Shown one piece after another: positions 61,958 through 64,000 of a DNA stretch of 64,000 nt. Both the position numbers and the translations under genes were made by a program. Source of the stretch: Treponema sp. (GTDB lineage Bacteria; Spirochaetota; Spirochaetia; Treponematales; Breznakiellaceae); NCBI GenBank assembly GCA_009780855.1, contig WQZG01000003.1:21875-85874 (forward strand), read 5' to 3'. Each line of letters begins with the position of its first letter. Position 1 is the first letter of the stretch. A model generated the notes under the pieces. The model was not told the origin of the DNA and made no database searches. It was given only the letters and a program-made list of their open reading frames with translations.

Positions 61958-63061
61958 CTAAAGTGTCTTTTCGAATTTTTCCATAAAGGCGATGAGTGCT
62001 TTGACTCCGTCAATCGGCATTGCGTTGTAAATGCTGGCCCTCATGCCGCCGACAAGCCTGTGGCCCGCGAGGTTAACAAGCCCTGCTGCCGCCGCTTCTT
62101 TTACAAAACGCTTTTCAATATCTTTTACCTTGTCCGGATTTTTTTCCCGCGGAACAAAAGTTATGTTCATAAGGCTGCGGCAGGATTTTTCTACCGGTGA
62201 CAGGAAGTTTTTGCTGCTTTCCAGGTATGAATAAAACAGTGCGGCTTTTTGGGTATTTATTTTTGCCATTTCCGGTACTCCGCCCTGAGCTTTGAGCCAG
62301 TCCAGTACCAGTCCGATAATGTAAATCCCGTAACAGGGAGGCGTATTGTACATAGAGCCTTCTGAAGCGTGAATATCGTAGCGGAGCAGGGCCGGAGCCC
62401 AGGGCGCCGCATGGCCGATAAGATCTTCCCGGATAATTACCACTGTGGTTCCGGCAGGCCCCAGGTTCTTTTGGGCGCCGGCATAAAGGATTCCGAATTT
62501 TGACACATCAAGCGGTTCAGAAACTATGCAGCTTGAAATATCTGCAACCAGCGGAACAGAACCGGTCTTTGGAAGATACGGCCATTTTGTCCCGACAATG
62601 GTATTGTTCAGTGTAATATGGCAATAAGCATCGCCTGAGTCGGCCTGTGCGTTTGCCGGAATATAAGAATAAGCCTTATCTTTTGAAGAGGCCCTGACAA
62701 TGACATCAGCGTATTTGGCAGCCTCATCGGCAGCCTTCCCGGCCCAGACGCCGGTATCCATGTAGGAAACTTTTTTCTTCTGACCGTCGATATCGGCAGC
62801 GGCTAGGTTAATGGGAACCATGGAAAACTGCAGCGATGCTCCGCCCTGTAAAAAAAGTACTTTGTAATTGGCCGGAATCCCCATCAGTTCCCTTAATAGG
62901 GCCTCTGTTTTTTCGATAATGGGTTTAAAATCACCTGAACGGTGGCTCATTTCCATTACGGACTGGCCGGTTCCGTTCGCGTCCGTCATTTCGGCGGCCG
63001 CTTTTTCCAGTACCTTTAGCGGCAGTACGGACGGCCCGGGAGAAAAGTTGTAAACACGCAT
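61958..63061 (-). CDS. serC: Phosphoserine aminotransferase
   Basis: This 367-residue PLP enzyme makes phosphoserine from 3-phosphohydroxypyruvate. It starts with Y-N-F-S-P-G-P-S-V-L-P, has the phosphate-binding Q-G-G-A-S near 73, and the PLP lysine in G-A-Q-K-N-L-G-P. It ends with the usual M-R-A-S-I-Y-N-A region. GAGGAG precedes the ATG. It is the first gene of the serC-serA pair; phosphoserine phosphatase is not in the window. Confidence 0.95.
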   Translation of the reverse strand: MRVYNFSPGPSVLPLKVLEKAAAEMTDANGTGQSVMEMSHRSGDFKPIIEKTEALLRELMGIPANYKVLFLQGGASLQFSMVPINLAAADIDGQKKKVSYMDTGVWAGKAADEAAKYADVIVRASSKDKAYSYIPANAQADSGDAYCHITLNNTIVGTKWPYLPKTGSVPLVADISSCIVSEPLDVSKFGILYAGAQKNLGPAGTTVVIIREDLIGHAAPWAPALLRYDIHASEGSMYNTPPCYGIYIIGLVLDWLKAQGGVPEMAKINTQKAALFYSYLESSKNFLSPVEKSCRSLMNITFVPREKNPDKVKDIEKRFVKEAAAAGLVNLAGHRLVGGMRASIYNAMPIDGVKALIAFMEKFEKTL

Positions 63062-63103
63062 AAAAAACTCCTCTTTTGTACAGCATTAAAGCTGAAAATA
63101 TTT

Positions 63104-63127
63104 AAAATGGCGCCAGGCGCCGTTTTT
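63104..63127. terminator. Bidirectional Rho-independent terminator between rex and serC
   Basis: AAAATGGCG and CGCCGTTTTT surround a small loop (CCAGG) and form a GC-rich stem flanked by A and T runs on both strands. It would end rex transcription on the minus strand. Confidence 0.65.
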
Positions 63128-63162
63128 CCTGTTTTTGCACAGTTAAACCGGTATAAACCGGC

Positions 63163-63771
63163 CTAATTTTCCATTCGAACAGCCAGAGTCCGCAATTCAT
63201 CGGTCACATAAACATTGCGGACTTTAATTGCGGGCGGCAGGTTAAGCACTGCCGGCGCGAAGTTGACAATGCCCCTAATGCCTGCCGCTGCCAGTTTCTC
63301 CGCCGCGGTCTGTGCCGAGGCTGCCGGTACGCAGAGCAGGGCAATCTCTATGCCCAACCGGCTTATTACCTCTGCCATCTTATATGCCGGATACAGCGGC
63401 GCAGGGGATGGCAGTATTTCGATGCGGTTAACATTTGTATCAAAACCCGCGGCCAGTTCAAATCCGTCCAGAACACCCATATTGAGGTAGGCGGAACCCA
63501 GCCTGCCAAGGCCGGTAATACAGTACTTGCGGCTTCTGTCCAGGCCAAGCGCCTTTTTTATGACCGGTAAAAGGGTTTCCCTGTCATAACCGGTAACTGA
63601 ACCGATTGTCTGGCCCTCGCCAAGGTAAGAAATATCCTTGCGGATTGTATGGCTGGACCAGCCGGTAATAATCTCAATCTGTGCCGAACTCAGCGTTTTT
63701 TCCGCAGAATGTTCCAGGATTCGCATTAACGCCAGAAGCCTTTCCCTTGCCGGCGTTGGTATCTGTTCCAT
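63163..63771 (-). CDS. rex: Redox-sensing transcriptional repressor Rex
   Basis: This 202-residue repressor senses the NADH/NAD ratio. The N-terminal winged helix spans about 5-65 (S-S-A-Q-I-E-I-I-T-G-W-S-S-H-T-I-R-K-D). The Rossmann domain follows with G-L-G-R-L-G (near 87), and a C-terminal helix would swap between subunits. It controls fermentative and respiratory genes in anaerobes. A perfect Rex operator lies 31 bases upstream of its start, so it is self-regulated. Confidence 0.94.
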   Translation of the reverse strand: MEQIPTPARERLLALMRILEHSAEKTLSSAQIEIITGWSSHTIRKDISYLGEGQTIGSVTGYDRETLLPVIKKALGLDRSRKYCITGLGRLGSAYLNMGVLDGFELAAGFDTNVNRIEILPSPAPLYPAYKMAEVISRLGIEIALLCVPAASAQTAAEKLAAAGIRGIVNFAPAVLNLPPAIKVRNVYVTDELRTLAVRMEN

Positions 63772-63801
63772 ATTTTCCTTTTCGATTTATATTGCATTAA
63801 G

Positions 63802-63819
63802 CTGTGAAATATTTCACAG
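63802..63819. promoter_or_regulatory. Rex operator
   Basis: CTGTGAAATATTTCACAG is a perfect 18-base palindrome matching the Rex consensus TTGTGAAATATTTCACAA in 16 of 18 positions. It lies upstream of a TATAAA box on the minus strand, so Rex would block its own promoter. Confidence 0.9.
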
Positions 63820-63888
63820 ATTGATTATTTGATAGATTATAAAAAAAAATTATTTGTGTCAAGTGATTGTGGGGTTTATTGTCGCCAT

Positions 63889-63955
63889 GCAATAGAAATG
63901 TCCCCTGTTTCCGTTCAGTAGAAATGTCCCCCTGCGTTCAATAGAAATGTCCCCC
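63889..63955. repeat. Terminal repeats of an insertion sequence
   Basis: Three copies of CA[AG]TAGAAATGTCCCC begin at 63889, 63915 and 63938. Repeated short subunits inside an insertion sequence end are typical of IS21-like elements, where they bind the transposase. The outer boundary is not identified; a T-rich, then GTGTCAAGTGATTG segment near 63853 may be close to it. Confidence 0.7.
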
Positions 63956-63979
63956 TTGTAAGATGAGTCAGGAGGAAGA

Positions 63980-64000
63980 ATGGGTACCAGACGATCAAAG
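63980..64000 (+). CDS. Start of a probable transposase gene (3' truncated)
   Basis: ATG at 63980 has GGAGGAAG just before it and opens M-G-T-R-R-S-K to the window edge. Its position directly after the terminal repeats, as in IS21-like elements, makes a transposase the likely product. Only seven codons are visible, so the family is not settled. Confidence 0.5.

Overview
The window looks like a chromosomal segment of a host-associated, glycan-degrading spirochaete, most likely a Treponema of an animal or termite gut. The main lineage clues are a class I (archaeal-type) lysyl-tRNA synthetase and a short archaeal-type phenylalanyl-tRNA synthetase beta chain, a combination known from spirochaetes. 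Supporting clues are LplA/LplB/LplC-type sugar transporters, repeated sulfatases and glycosidases, and a CHASE2 adenylate cyclase. This is inference from gene content; no rRNA is present.

Layout. 1-6461: end of a sugar-binding protein gene, two sulfatases, an alpha-L-fucosidase, a LacI regulator and a ThuA-like protein (glycan locus). 6493-7904: a VanY-like peptidase gene broken by an in-frame TAG, then an XRE regulator. 8003-16979: FtsH on the minus strand; facing it a Gld-like ABC exporter operon (ATPase, permease, GldG-like, DUF4340) continuing into a deoxyhypusine-synthase-like protein and a ROK kinase. 16983-20924: an AT-rich accessory island with a HEPN/nucleotidyltransferase pair, tRNA-Gly(CCC), two copies of a structured repeat that ends in a copy of the tRNA 3' end, two HAD genes (one damaged) and a DJ-1/PfpI protein. 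21163-24852: an AddA-type helicase-nuclease. 24910-30102: an envelope/signalling operon (two exported proteins, FecR domain, CHASE2 cyclase). 30125-31864: pheT. 31997-35901: two Gfo/Idh/MocA oxidoreductases, a VOC protein and a KamA/EpmB-like radical SAM enzyme. 35969-38277: AlbA/Schlafen-type ATPase and FAH hydrolase. 38480-43698: second XRE regulator, DUF4438, DUF362-ferredoxin, RluA-type synthase and a Dam-GNAT-Nudix triple fusion. 43699-48903: a third sulfatase divergent from a complete LplA/B/C-type transporter. 49025-52203: ArsR repressor, P1B zinc/cadmium ATPase and an acyltransferase, with a clear operator. 52228-60713: beta-mannosidase, GNAT, DUF2059, oxidoreductase, YhcH-like protein, lysK and a GH51 arabinofuranosidase. 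60782-63771: serA, serC and rex with a perfect Rex operator. The right edge enters an insertion sequence.

The genes combine into desulfation and hydrolysis of sulfated, fucosylated and mannose/arabinose-containing glycans, import of the products, and sugar-acid/inositol-type catabolism by Gfo/Idh/MocA enzymes. The most unusual features are the tRNA-Gly-anchored structured repeat, the Dam-GNAT-Nudix fusion, and a recurring habit of 12-18 bp degenerate tandem repeats inside protein linkers and at gene ends.
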